NCBI GenBank assembly: GCA_009763385.1
Contig: CM019822.1
Location: forward strand, 22,934,842-22,998,841
DNA length: 64,000 nt
Source: Coix lacryma-jobi var. lacryma-jobi
Lineage: Eukaryota > Streptophyta > Magnoliopsida > Poales > Poaceae
Direction of reading: 5' to 3'
Below the pieces are notes generated by a model that was not told the DNA's origin, did not search any database, and saw only the letters and a program-made list of their open reading frames with translations. Shown in pieces: positions 1-11,343 of this stretch. The position numbers were made by a program, and so were the translations under genes. Position 1 is the first letter of the stretch, and each line of letters opens with the position of its first letter.

Positions 1-1062
1 GATGCCGATCACCAAGAGTAACAAGCTAGAACTCTCACTTGACCAACACAAGGCCAAAGAGATGGATGGATGCACACTTGCTACTCAATTCACACTAGGA
101 GGTGTCTAATTCTCACAATTAGCAAATCACTCAACCTCACTAGGGCTCTTGCACTCACTCACACTCACAATGTGTTTCTCAGCAGATGGAAGTGGCAAGA
201 ACACTCAAATGGATGGAGGGAAGGAAGTATATATACTCCCCCAACCGGTCATCCAAAAACAGCTCAAGACAGGGTTTCTGCGGGGGCATCGGACGCTCCG
301 ATGACCTCAACCAACGGTCGACTGTACCCTCTTGTCAGACCTGTTAAAGTAACATCGGACGCTGGGCAGCGTCCGATGCCACCACATCGGACGCGTCCGA
401 TGTGGATTTACCCTCTCTAGAACCTCTCTGCATGCCCATCGGATGCTGGCCCTCAGCGTCCGATGCCTGCGTCCGATGCGGCCTTCAGTTCACGCGCACG
501 TGAACAGTGGCACGGGCGCGTCCGATGCGAACACATCGGCGCGTCCGATGCCACGCACCAGACAAACCCTAGTCGAGGTGGGCATCGGACGCGTCCGATG
601 CCTACCTGGCCAGCGTTCGATGCCCTTTACAAGGGCAGATTCAGCTCGGATCGCGACACGGCCTTAACGACTTTTGATCCTCTCGACTTAAGGCATCTCT
701 CTGAGCTACCTAGGGCTATGAAATAACAAGTGTGCACCACACCTACCTCAATAGACTCATCTAGGTCAAGCTACTGATTCACGCTCCCCTTTATAGTACG
801 GCCAAAGGAAAAACAAAGACCTAAGACTACCTAAGTGTCCTCCAACACCATATGACACTTAACCTAGTCTACCACCGTCTTCGTCGTCCGTCCTTTGAAA
901 ACCGAAATGATATCCATCGCCAGGGGGCATGAACTCCATATGCCTGTATCGTCTCCATTACCGTGACCTAACTTAATCCTGTTTCTGCAAAACACACGTT
1001 AGTCACAGTAATCTTGTGTTTCATCCAATCACCAAAACCCACTAGGGGCCAAGATGCGTTCA
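1..1062 (-). repeat. 3' LTR of Sirevirus 1, partial
   Basis: Bases 1-1062 repeat bases 11832-12892. On the plus strand it ends in GCGTTCA, so the minus-strand LTR begins TGAACGC. About 490 bases of its far end are missing outside the window. A minus-strand TATA-like TATATATA lies near 228-236. It holds a cluster of short palindromes related to CATCGGACGCGTCCGATG, and two small indels against the other LTR fall in that cluster. Confidence 0.93.
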
Positions 1063-1077
1063 ATCTCCCCCTTTTTG
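1063..1077 (-). other. Polypurine tract of Sirevirus 1
   Basis: The minus strand reads AAAAAGGGGGAGATTG into the LTR start, the expected primer for plus-strand DNA synthesis. A second, similar purine run lies at about 1475-1486, directly after the third ORF ends. Confidence 0.85.
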
Positions 1078-1490
1078 GTGATTGATGACAACACGAGATC
1101 GAGTATAGAGAGAAGAGGTTTTTAAATCATGACATGTATGAACTTGCAATGGATAAGAGAAAATCATTAGGGGCAAGCTCATACATATCATGCCATCATC
1201 CTGCACTCAACAAGTTAGAGTGAATAGCAAGTGCAAGGGTAAAAGGGCTCATATACTTAACCAAGTGAGAATTAAGCGCAAGTAAATGAGCGAAACGAAA
1301 TGACATGCCATATCATATATCATAGTGAGCACATACATGTCATAAAGGTCCATAGCATAAGTATATAGCATAAAGACACAAAAGAAGCGATAAGTAAAGA
1401 GCGTATGAGAAAATAACACAACATAAGACATCGAAACCCTCTCACATCGCTCCTCCTATCACTATACTCATCCACTCTCCCCCTTTGGCA

Positions 1491-4048
1491 TCAAGCGCCA
1501 AACTAAGCGTCGGAGGGCGGAGGTGGTGCAGACGAGTCAGGAGCAGTCTCCGGAGTACGCTGAAAGAACTCAAACTGCTGAAGGTACTCCTCGGAGTCAG
1601 AAGAAGAGGTGCCGGTAGCCTGCTGACCCTCTGAAGCTGGAAGCTACTGTGTAGCGGTCTGGGTCGGCTCTGGCACTGACTGCTCTGTCTCTGGCGCAGT
1701 CTCAGTAGTAGTGTCAACCTAAGTATCGGAGTGCGGAAGCTCTGGAATAGCTGACAACTCAGGCTGAACTAGCGTGGTCGTCTTTGACTGCACAGGCTCT
1801 GTCTGCTCGGAAGACGCGACGGAGCTCGGGAGGGTCTCAGTGGTAGAAGTCACTGGAGCCGTCGTCGTCTGCACTGGATCCGGAAGATCTAGAGTGGGGA
1901 ATCCGGTAAGCTCACTGAAGGTGGCTGACAAGTCTTGAGTCACAGAGGTCGTCGTAGCGTAGAGAGACTCTATCGGCCTAGGAGTGAAACCGGTCCGCAA
2001 CGGACTGAAAAGCGGGACCCCGCCTGATGGAGTGGTGAAGCTCGTGAACTGAGAGGAGCTGGGGCCCGTGAGAGGCTGCGGAAACTAAGGTGGCTGTCCG
2101 AACTGCTGCGAAGGGACTGGTGGCTGCCACTAGATCTGCTACTGGGGAGGAGGCTGCTGCCACTACCACTGGGGAGGTCCACTCGCAAGCCTCTCCATGA
2201 AGCTGAGAGTCTGCTGCTGCAGTTCCATCATCTGTCGTTGAAGGGCATCAGACCTCTCCTGTGCCTGCTGCTGTGATAGAGCCTGTGCCTGGGCCAACCG
2301 TTGCTGCTCCTGGGCGAGCCGCTGGACGTCCTGAGTAACTGTCCTCTGCTACTCCTCCATCCGTGCGAGAATGGCAAGTAGAGCGGGGTCGGAGGAAGCA
2401 GTACCACTAGTCCTGGCCTGTGAGTCGTGTGCACGCGGCTGAAAGCGAGGCAGAAGCTGGTAGTCCTCGTCCGAGCTATCAGTGGGGTCCTCGGCGACGT
2501 ACGTGTCACCACGCTCGAGCTCTGCCAGCTCCTGCTCTGCGAGGGCCTGAACGGACTCGGGGACCTCAGGCCTCTGTCGTGAAGAAGACGACGCATCCTG
2601 CTGCTGCTGCCTGCGATCCCGACCGTGTCCCAACAGCTGACTCATGTTATACTCGGGGAACACGGTCGCGGAGTGTGTAAGGGACTCAACTGGACGACCC
2701 CTGTAGTGACAGCTGCCTTCCAAAGGATATATGAGATCCAGTGTGCGTAAGGAAGCTGCCTACGGGCCTTGATGCCCTCTGCCACAGTGTCCTCCATCTC
2801 ACAAAGAATGACGTCCAAGACGTCGAACTCCTGCTGCTTGACCAAGTAAGCGAGTAACCACAGCTGCAGTCTGGAGAGGCCCTCTCGGAAACCAACCCTG
2901 GGAAGCAAGGTCCGCCTAAGAACCTCGTTGAGGATCCGAGTCGTAGGGGTGAGATCCCTAGGCGCGCGACTCGAACCCTCACCGAAGGGTTCAGTGAAGC
3001 ACGGATGGACCAAGTCTGTCGACGGCCGGGTACCATCGTGAGGGCGGAGGGGTGGCTCCGTCCGGTCGTAGCACAAGTCGTGTATCCGGGTCTGGGAGTG
3101 TCGCAAGCTGAACCAACCCCGGATCTCTGACGAGAAGAGTCTGTAGTGCTCCCCTGAAAAGCGAACTCAATGGTCTCTCGGTCCGGGTGCACCCATAGCG
3201 AAGCATAAAACTGAATCCTCAATATATGAGCCAGACCGCCCCAGAAGGTCTGCCAGACCGGGTAGATAGGTGAGAATGGGACGGATCTGCTCGCCTACTG
3301 CTGTAACCACTGCCTCTAGCGGACACACTCTCTGAGAACGGAGGCAGATATCGGCGTTCCTGTAGCCCTGGTAAAAAACCTCCTGCAGCACGGTGTAGAA
3401 GTCGGCGCTGGCCTGCTGCTGCCTCTCCCGAGGAAACCACTGCTCAACTGGCACCAAGCGTAGCGTCTGAATCTGGGAGCAGGTGGCCGCCCGGAGGTCC
3501 AGACGCGGGATCGGCGGGGGCGCACGCCTCGACGGAGCACGTGCTCCCCGCAGAGGGACATCGGGCCGGGGTGGCACCGCTGTCCTGCGATGCGTGGACC
3601 GGCGCCGGGGAACCTCCTCAGGAACCTCCTCCTCAGCCTCTGCCTCTGGTGCCTCTGCCTTTGCTGCCTCTGCCTGTGCTGCCTCGGCCTCTGCCTATCC
3701 CTGCTGCGAGCTCTGGGGCTCGACTCCTGGCGAGGTGAACGTGGTCCGGCGACCGGCAGCCATAAGCGTGCCAGTCGGTGAGTGGTGGAACCGCTCTACC
3801 TCCTCAATAGCTCTGCGCTGCTCTGGGGACAACTGATCCTCGATCCTGAGTCCGCCAGCACTGCCACCTCGCTCAGCACGCTCTGCTGCGGCGGCAACCT
3901 CTCTAGCCTGGTCTGCCTCTCGCTGCTCCCTGGAGCGCTTCCGGTGCGTGATCAGCTTACCCTTCCCAGGCCGCTGACCGGGAGGGGGACGTGGAGGTGA
4001 GTCCCCTGGGCCACCACCGACGTTCTTGCAGCGCGGCATCGCTGCCAA
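1491..4048 (-). pseudogene. Third ORF of Sirevirus 1 (envelope-like position), decayed
   Basis: Open stretches on the minus strand run from an ATG at 4048 to a stop at 1491, lying between pol and the 3' LTR. Several stops and frame changes break it (for example after 3695, near 3167, near 2642 and in the 2080-2170 tract). The N-terminus is basic and Pro/Arg rich. A central part (about 2700-3480) is a mixed hydrophobic-charged domain, followed by a Gln-rich probable coiled coil (about 2180-2350) and a Ser/Thr/Pro-rich tail. Sireviruses of soybean and grasses carry an extra ORF here, often called envelope-like; I see no clear signal peptide or membrane anchor, so I name it only by position. It could equally be a captured or structural gene. 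Confidence 0.6.
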
Positions 4049-5647
4049 GAGCAGAGAAACTGACGCTGAAAGAGCTCTGGACTGTCGCTGAAAGACCCAA
4101 CTGCCACTGAAAGAGCTGCTGACACTGAAAAACCTGACAAAGAAACCCCTAGTGTCACTGATCCTCTGGCGCTGTCACTCACGAGGCTTGGCCTCGTTCC
4201 GTACCCACGGGCTTGGCCCCGGGTTAACTGCCACTGCCAACTGACAACTGAGCACGGCAACGGACTCGCTGCAAGAATAGATGGGAGTATATAAGAATAT
4301 ATAATCTAGAGATGAGAGAACCTATCGGAAGCAAAGCATAGGGAGATAAGAAGTGAAAGGGGCTTTGCTACCTGAACGAACGACGAAATGAACACAAGAG
4401 GAGATGAGGAGCGACGTTCGGGCACCCACACGTCACACAAAAGGGAACTGCACAAGGTTGGAGTGGAAACGGAGGTCAGACCAAGGTGGAACGTTTATGT
4501 AGACATTTTATCGAGCATTTGGAAGGCATGGAGGATGGGGTGCGGTGATGATGCTCACTTTGGAGAGTTGACGGTCGGGAGGAAGGCGCCGGAGAAGAGA
4601 AAGGGCGCGAGGACGATGGAGGATCTCCGGCGAAGGACTCTCGTTCTCTGACGAGGAGCTCCGGCGAGGAGGCTCGAAGCTCCGGCGAGCGCGCTTGCGG
4701 GTGTGGGCTCGGGGCGGCTGCGGCGGCCGACGAGGAGGTGCACGGCGGCCGGTGGTGAGAGCGCGGCGGAGCAAGAGCGGCCGGCGGCGAGGTCTCGGGT
4801 GGGTGGGGGTTAGGGTTCGGGGCGGCGCGAGCTCGGGGTCAGGCCAGAGGTGGACGAAGACGAGTGATGATGCGTGGGTCCTAGAAGCCAGTGAAAGAAC
4901 CTATTACGCCGCTTAAAGGGGCATCGGACGCGTCGGTGAAAACCAACGGACACGCCGATGCCGGACCAGAGAGGTTCAAAATAGCCAAATTAACATCAGA
5001 CGCGTCCTTTGCCTTGGCATCGGACGCTGGGCAGCGTCCGATGGGGCCCCGGACGCTCCGGTGAGGGAGCAACGAACGCTACCCTGACACTGTTCCATCC
5101 GGAGCTGCCTACAGTGCAGGGCATCGGACGCCGGGAGCGTTCGATGCAGCGTCCGATGCTGCAATTTGGGCAGTTTCGAAGATCTCCGTTGCGGCTCCCT
5201 CTCCCAACCAAGTTCCAACTCAAATAAGAGGCAAATAAACACCAGTTGGAACCTAGTATGAGCATCCTTGCATAAGCCCTCGATTTTAAGTATTTTGCCA
5301 TAGGCTACATACCATTTTTAGAGAAAATAGGCGATAAATCCCGAGGAGACAACATGTGGCCACCAAAACTAGGGGACTCAACCATTAGGAGCCTCAAATG
5401 CTCCCCCTAGCGGTGGACAAACACAGCGGTTGCTCAAAACATAACCGAAAAGAAACGACAAAGCAACAAACATGCATATGCAATGCATTACGGAATTGGA
5501 ATCTAGGTTGCTTGTCAAGTTTGCTCATGGGTAAGCTTCTTCACATGCTTTTTAGGGCGGTTATCTTAACCACGTCTGACAAGCCTATGTGCATAGCATA
5601 AATTAAACATGGCATATATTACAATGCAATGCAAAGACAACCCCCTT
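4049..5647. other. Internal spacer of Sirevirus 1 between third ORF and pol
   Basis: No coding domain is recognisable on either strand. It contains TATA-like runs near 4288-4303 and a GC-rich stretch (4600-4830). At about 4918-5160 there is a cluster of CATCGGACGC / GCGTCCGATG palindromes of the same type as in this element's LTRs. A polypurine-like run (CTCCCCCTAG on the plus strand) is at about 5400. The spacer may hold the promoter or splice signals for the third ORF (inference). Confidence 0.6.
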
Positions 5648-8600
5648 TCACCTTTTGACAAAGTTACTAAGATCAAGCACATTAAGCTCACTTCGCAATC
5701 TACAAAGGGTGTTTTCATCTAGGGGTTTTGTGAAGATATCCGCTAATTGATCTTCGGTTCTAACTCCCTCTAAGGATATGTCTTTCTTTGAAACATGGTC
5801 TCTAAGAAAGTGATGGCGAATATCTATGTGCTTTGTGCGAGAGTGTTGAATCGGGTTGTTAGCAAGCTTAACCGCGCTCTCATTGTCACACAACAAAGGT
5901 ACCCTTTCTAGGACTACACCATAGTCTAAAAGGGTTTGTTTCATGTAAAGGATTTGTGCACAACAAGCACCCGCGGCTATGTATTCCGCCTCGGCGGTAG
6001 ACAAGGCCACACTATTTTGCTTCTTAGAACTCCATGAAACCAGTGATCTCCCAAGCAAATGGCACCCTCCGGATGTGCTTTTTCTATCTACTTTGCAACC
6101 CGCGTAATCCGAATCGGAATACCCAATGAGTTGGAAGTTAGCTCCTTTGGGATACCAAAGGCCAAAGCTTGGGGTGTGCTTTAGGTACCTAGGGATTCTC
6201 TTCACCGCTATGAGATGTGATTCCCTAGGATCGGCTTGAAAGCAAGCACACATGCACACACTAAACATGATATCAGGCCTAGATGCGGTCAAATATAACA
6301 AGCTACCAATCATAGAACGGTAGAGAGTTTGGTCAACCGGGTTACCTCCCACATCTAGGTCGAGATGTCCATTTGTTGGCATTGGAGTCTTGATAGGCTT
6401 GCAATCATCCATGTTGAAGCGCTTGAGGAGGTCTTTTGTATACTTCTCTTGAGATATGAAAGTCCCCTCCTTCAATTGCTTGACTTGGAAGCCTAGGAAG
6501 AATGTGAGCTCTCCAATCATGGACATTTCGAACTCCTTCGACATCAAGTCACCAAATTCCTTGCAATAGGCTTCATTTGTTGACCCGAAGATGATATCAT
6601 CAACGTAGACTTGACAAATGAAGATTTCTTCATCAAGGTTCTTGGTGAATAGTGTGGTGTCGACCATCCCAATGGCGAAGCCCTTCTCAATGAGGAAGTC
6701 CCGGAGGCGCTCGTACCAAGCTCTTGGGGCTTGCTTGAGCCCATATAGCGCCTTGGACAACCTATAAACATGATTAGGATTTCTAGGGTCTTCAAACCCG
6801 GGAGGTTGATCAACATAGACTAGTTCATTTATGAAGCCATTTAAAAATGCACTTTTCACATCCATTTGATATAATCTAATGTCATGATGTGATGCATATG
6901 CAAGGAGGATACGAATGGCTTCGAGTCTTGCAACCGGTGCAAAGGTCTCTCCAAAATCCAAACCTTCAACTTGAGAGAACCCCTTTGCTACTAGCCTTGC
7001 CTTGTTTCTAACAACCTTGCCTTGATCATCTTGCTTGTTCCTAAACACCCATTTTGTTCCAATGACTCTTGCGCCTTTGGGTCGCTCTTCAAGTGTCCAA
7101 ACTTGGTTGCGGGTGAAGTTGTTTAATTCTTCATGCATAGCATTCACCCAATCCGGATCACCTAGAGCTTCATCTACAATGGTAGGCTCAACAAGAGACA
7201 CAAAGGAGTGATGTTCAATAAATAAAGCAAGTTTTTGAGATCGAGTCATTACACCCCTTGTTGGACTCCCTGTGATGAGATCTTGAGGATGAGCTTGTAG
7301 TAGAGGAGTAGTCCTTTGATCAACCACTTGAGGGGCCGCTTGTGGAGCATCAACATCTTGAGCTTGTACCACCATTTGATCATGGGAGACATGAGTATCT
7401 TCAAATGGATCCTTCCCATCTTTATCATCAACAAGTGGTACATTGGATGAGGATGGCTTGTCAATGACTTGCACATCATCATCATCATCTTTAGGCTTGA
7501 TGGCTCCAACCGGCATGTTCTTCATTGCTTCCCTCAATGGTTCATCACCTACATCATCAAGATTTTCATGCTCTCCTTGAGAGCCATTAGATTCATCGAA
7601 TTCCACATCATATGTTTCTTCTACCATCCCGGTGGCATGGTTGAATACTCGACATGCTTTGGATTTCAATGAGCAACCAACAAGAAAACTAATATCACAT
7701 CGGCGTTGAAACTTCCCTAGGTGTTGGCGCTTCTTGTAGATGTAGCATTTGCACCCAAACACTCTAAAGAATGATATATCCGGCTTCTTGTTGTTGAGTA
7801 GCTCATAGGGGGTCTTGCCAAGAAGACGATGGGGGAACAACCGGTTTGATGCATAGCAAGCGGTGTTGATTGCTTCCGCCCAAAATCTTTCCGGTGTATT
7901 GTACTCATCTAGCATTGTCCTTGCTAGGGTGATTAGGGTCCGATTCTTCCTCTCAACTACCCCATTTTGTTGTGGTGTGTATGTTGCGGAGACTTCATGC
8001 TTGATCCCAACTTCATCACAATACTCTTCAATGTGGGTGTTGTCGAACTCTCTTCCATTGTCACTTCTTATCTTCTTGATTTTCAAGTCAAATTCATTTT
8101 TGGCTCTCTTGGCAAACTTCTTGAATGAAAGGGTTGCTTCGGATTTGTCATGAAGAAAGAATACCCAAGTGTATCTTGAATAGTCATCAACAATCACTAG
8201 GCAATAGAGATTTCCACCCAAGCTAGCATATGTTGTTGGCCCAAATAGATCCATGTGAAGTAGCTCTAACTCTCTTGATGTTGATACAAAGGCTTTGGTT
8301 GGATGAGTGTTTGCAACTTGCTTGCCGTCTTGACATGCACTACACAATTTGTCCTTCTCAAATTTGACATCCTTCAAGCCCCTAACCAAATCCTTCTTCA
8401 ATAGCTTGTTGAGAGTGTTCATTCCAACATGTGCCAATCTTCTATGCCATAGCCAACCAAGTGATTGTTTAGTGAACAAACATGTCTTCAAGTTGGCATC
8501 TTCGGAGGTGAAATCCACTAGATAGAGATTGTTGTATCTAAAGCCCTTGAATATCACTTGTGTATCATCTTACTTGGTCACAACCACTTCCTTGTCGGTG

Positions 8601-8875
8601 AACAAACATTGAAAGCCAAGATCACATAGTTGCCCAACGGATAGCAAGTTGAAGCTCAATGATGCAACTAGAAGCACATTGGAGATGGTATGATCATTTG
8701 ATATAGCCACTTTGCCCAATCCCTTGACATTTCCCTTTGAATTGTCACCAAATGTTATCTTTTCTTGGTCATTGACATTTTCTTCTAGTGAGGTGAACAT
8801 CCGGGGATCACCGGTCATATGTTGTGTGCAACCACTATCGATCACCCAATGAGATCCACCGGTCTTGTAGTTCAC
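5648..8875 (-). pseudogene. pol: Copia pol polyprotein with one in-frame stop
   Basis: Encodes protease, integrase, reverse transcriptase and RNase H. From the N-terminus (8875): protease motif DSGCTQHMTG. After the stop come the pre-integrase zinc site (HRRLAH ... CSACQ), the integrase triad (HMDLFGP, IRSDNG, NGVVERKNR; D103, D166 and E202 of the 969-residue part), RT (KWVFRNKQ, KARLVAKG, YVDDIIFG) and RNase H (WSSKKQNSVALSTAEAEY), ending ADIFTKPLDE. A single TAA at 8558-8560 breaks the frame between protease and integrase; the same frame continues on both sides. The coding frame starts directly after a TGTAG sequence and is in a different frame from gag. Plus-strand ORFs here are shadows. 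Confidence 0.95.
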
Positions 8876-8891
8876 CTACACACATAAGAAA

Positions 8892-11263
8892 TCAAGCTTG
8901 AGCTTTTGGGACCCAAACTTGTTGAGGTCCCTTAACCTTCTCTACTAGTGACTTTGCAACCCAAATTTGCTTTGGCCTATTCTTGTTAGGAGGCCCCATG
9001 AACATAACTTTCATCTTGCCACTAGAGTCTTGTCTAAGCATGTAGTGAGCATTGAAAGCAAAGGGTCTAGCATGCTTGGGCAAGGGTGTGGGCTTTGGCT
9101 CTTCACAACATGAGCAAAGTGACCTTCCTTTCCACACTCATAGCATCTTCCAATTTTCTTCTTCTTTGGCTTTGTGATGCTCTTGCGTTGCTTCATCTTT
9201 TCTTCAAGGAAGCCAATACCATTTCTATTGGTCTTCATTACGGTGTTCATGAGAAGCTCACTTTGAAGACATTGACCCTTGGTGAAATTCTTCAACCCGG
9301 TGGTGAGGTGTTCCTTTTCTCTCTTGAGCTTGTCATTCTCTTGTTGGAGCTCTAATTGAGATGGTGTCATCTTGTAATCCCTCTCCATCTTCAATCTTTT
9401 GTTCTCTTCTTTTAGCATGTCTAGCTCAAGTGACATGCTATACTCATCATCTTGGGTCTCAATGATGACTTGCTTTGTGGTTGCTAGCTTCTCTAGATCA
9501 ACCTTGAGCTTTGCATTCTCATTCTTGATCTTGACATAATCATCATAGTGATCGGCCACAACCACACTCTTGCCTTTGCCACTAGCTCTTTGTTCATCAT
9601 GCTCACTAACCAAGTCCTCACAAGATGTTGCTATGTCACACTTAACAACAAGGTTAGGAGCATCATGTGTCTCATGTGAAAGCATATCATAAGTAATGGT
9701 GAGAGCATCATAGTCAACTTTCACTTGAGTGTATTGTTCTTTTAGCAAAGCATAACTAGTGGTAAAGTCACTATGCATCTTATCAAGTTTTTCATTTTTA
9801 GCTTTGAGCTCCTTGTTAGAGGACTTGAGCTCCTTGATGGATGATGACATAGTAGCAAGTTCATCTTTTAACTCATCACTAGCATGAATAGCATGATCAT
9901 ATTTCTCAACAAGAGATTTATTTTCATCAACAAGCTTTTCATTTTTAGCTCTAGTCTTTCTTATGATTTTAGAGTAGTCGTTTAGCAATTTGACAAGCTC
10001 ATCATAAGTAGGTGCCTCAAATTCACCATCACTATCACTATCACCAGAGTCATCATCACTTTGTACCTTCCGGTCACCCTTGGCCATAAGGCATAGGTGT
10101 GTAGATGATGATGGCGACGGTGGTGGTGGTGGTGTAGAGGAGCCAATGACTAGAGCGGCCACCTTCTCCTTCTCATCATCACTATCTTCATTTGATGAGC
10201 CACCGAAGGAGTCAATGTCGGTGAGCCAATCACCAACAATGTAAGCCTTGCCACCTTTCTTGTGGTATTGCTTCTTCTTCTTGCCATCCTTCTTGTAGTA
10301 GGGCTTCTCATTCTTCTTCTCATCTTCACTTGATGAGTCATACTTCTTGCCCTTGTTCTTGTTCTTGTAGCTCTCTTTCTTGGGCTTGGTGCATTGATGA
10401 GCAAGATGGCCAAGCTCACCGCAATTGTAGCAATCCATTTCGGAGATTGGCCTCCTCTTGCTACTTGTGAAGAACTTCTTCTTTCTTGAGTCAAAATTGA
10501 CTCCATTCTTGTGAAGCTTCTTCAACATCTTGGTGGTCCTTCTCACCATGAGAGCGATGTTGGAATCATCCTCTTCATCACTTGAGCTCTCATGATGCAC
10601 CTCAATAGCCTTGGACTTGCCCTTCTTGTCATGGCTAGCTTTGAAGGCCAAGTCCTTCTTCTTGTCGGTGGTGGAGCCACCACTTGGTGTGATGTGCATG
10701 TACATCTCATGCGCATTGATCTTTCCCAAGATTTGAGTTGGTGTAGCGGTGAAAAGATCGCCTTGATGTAGCACCGTCACAATGTGTCCATACTTCTCAA
10801 TTGGAAGGACACAAAGAATCTTCCTCACAACATCGGATGGTTGCATTTGTGTGAGGCCAAGTCCATTTAGCTCTTCTACAAGAACATTCAACCGTAAGTA
10901 CATTTCATTTGCACTTTCATTAGCATGCATATCAAAAGAGTGAAGCTTTTGCATAACCAAATGATAGCGTTCCTCACGCTCACTCTTTGTTCCCTCATGG
11001 AGCGCACAAATGTTGTCCCATAGATCATGGGCATTTTTGTGGTTCCGAACACGGTTGAACACATCCTTGCAAATGCCTCTAAAAAGAATATTTTTGGCTT
11101 TTGCATTCCATTTCTCATTTTCCTCCTCATTAGGAGTAAGTCTTGTGCCTTCTTTGGGCTTGGCAAAGCCGGTGATCGCGGCATCGCGGCATTTAACATC
11201 AACCGCTTCTAGGTACGACTCCATACGGATTTTCCAATATGGGAAGTCGTCTCCCTCGAACAT
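8892..11263 (-). pseudogene. gag: Copia gag with frameshift in second zinc knuckle
   Basis: Structural capsid/nucleocapsid protein of Sirevirus 1. The ATG at 11263 begins MFEGDDFPYWKIRMESYL, the usual N-terminal capsid segment of Copia gag. A first CCHC knuckle (CYNCGELGHLAHQC) lies near residue 280. Long Glu/Lys-rich coiled-coil regions follow, then a second knuckle starting CYECGKEGHFAH. At about 9110 the frame slips by one base inside that knuckle: the long frame runs into unrelated residues and stops at 9011, while the expected continuation (CEEPKPTPLPKHARPF) is open in another frame (9137-8892). Large coiled-coil gag proteins are typical of Sireviruses. Confidence 0.92.
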
Positions 11264-11329
11264 GGGAGGTGGTCCATCACCTTCGGACGTCTTAACTCTA
11301 GGCGGTTAAGCCTAAATCGAGAGCACGAG

Positions 11330-11341
11330 GCTCTGATACCA
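11330..11341 (-). other. Primer binding site, initiator Met tRNA type
   Basis: The minus strand reads TGGTATCAGAGC two bases after the 5' LTR end, the standard Copia site complementary to the 3' end of initiator methionine tRNA. Confidence 0.92.
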
Positions 11342-11343
11342 AT

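Noticed and set aside
70..726. Plus-strand ORFs within the Sirevirus 1 LTR (also at 11900-12556)
   Set aside because: Lie in LTR sequence antisense to the element, contain palindrome repeats and differ by indels between LTRs.
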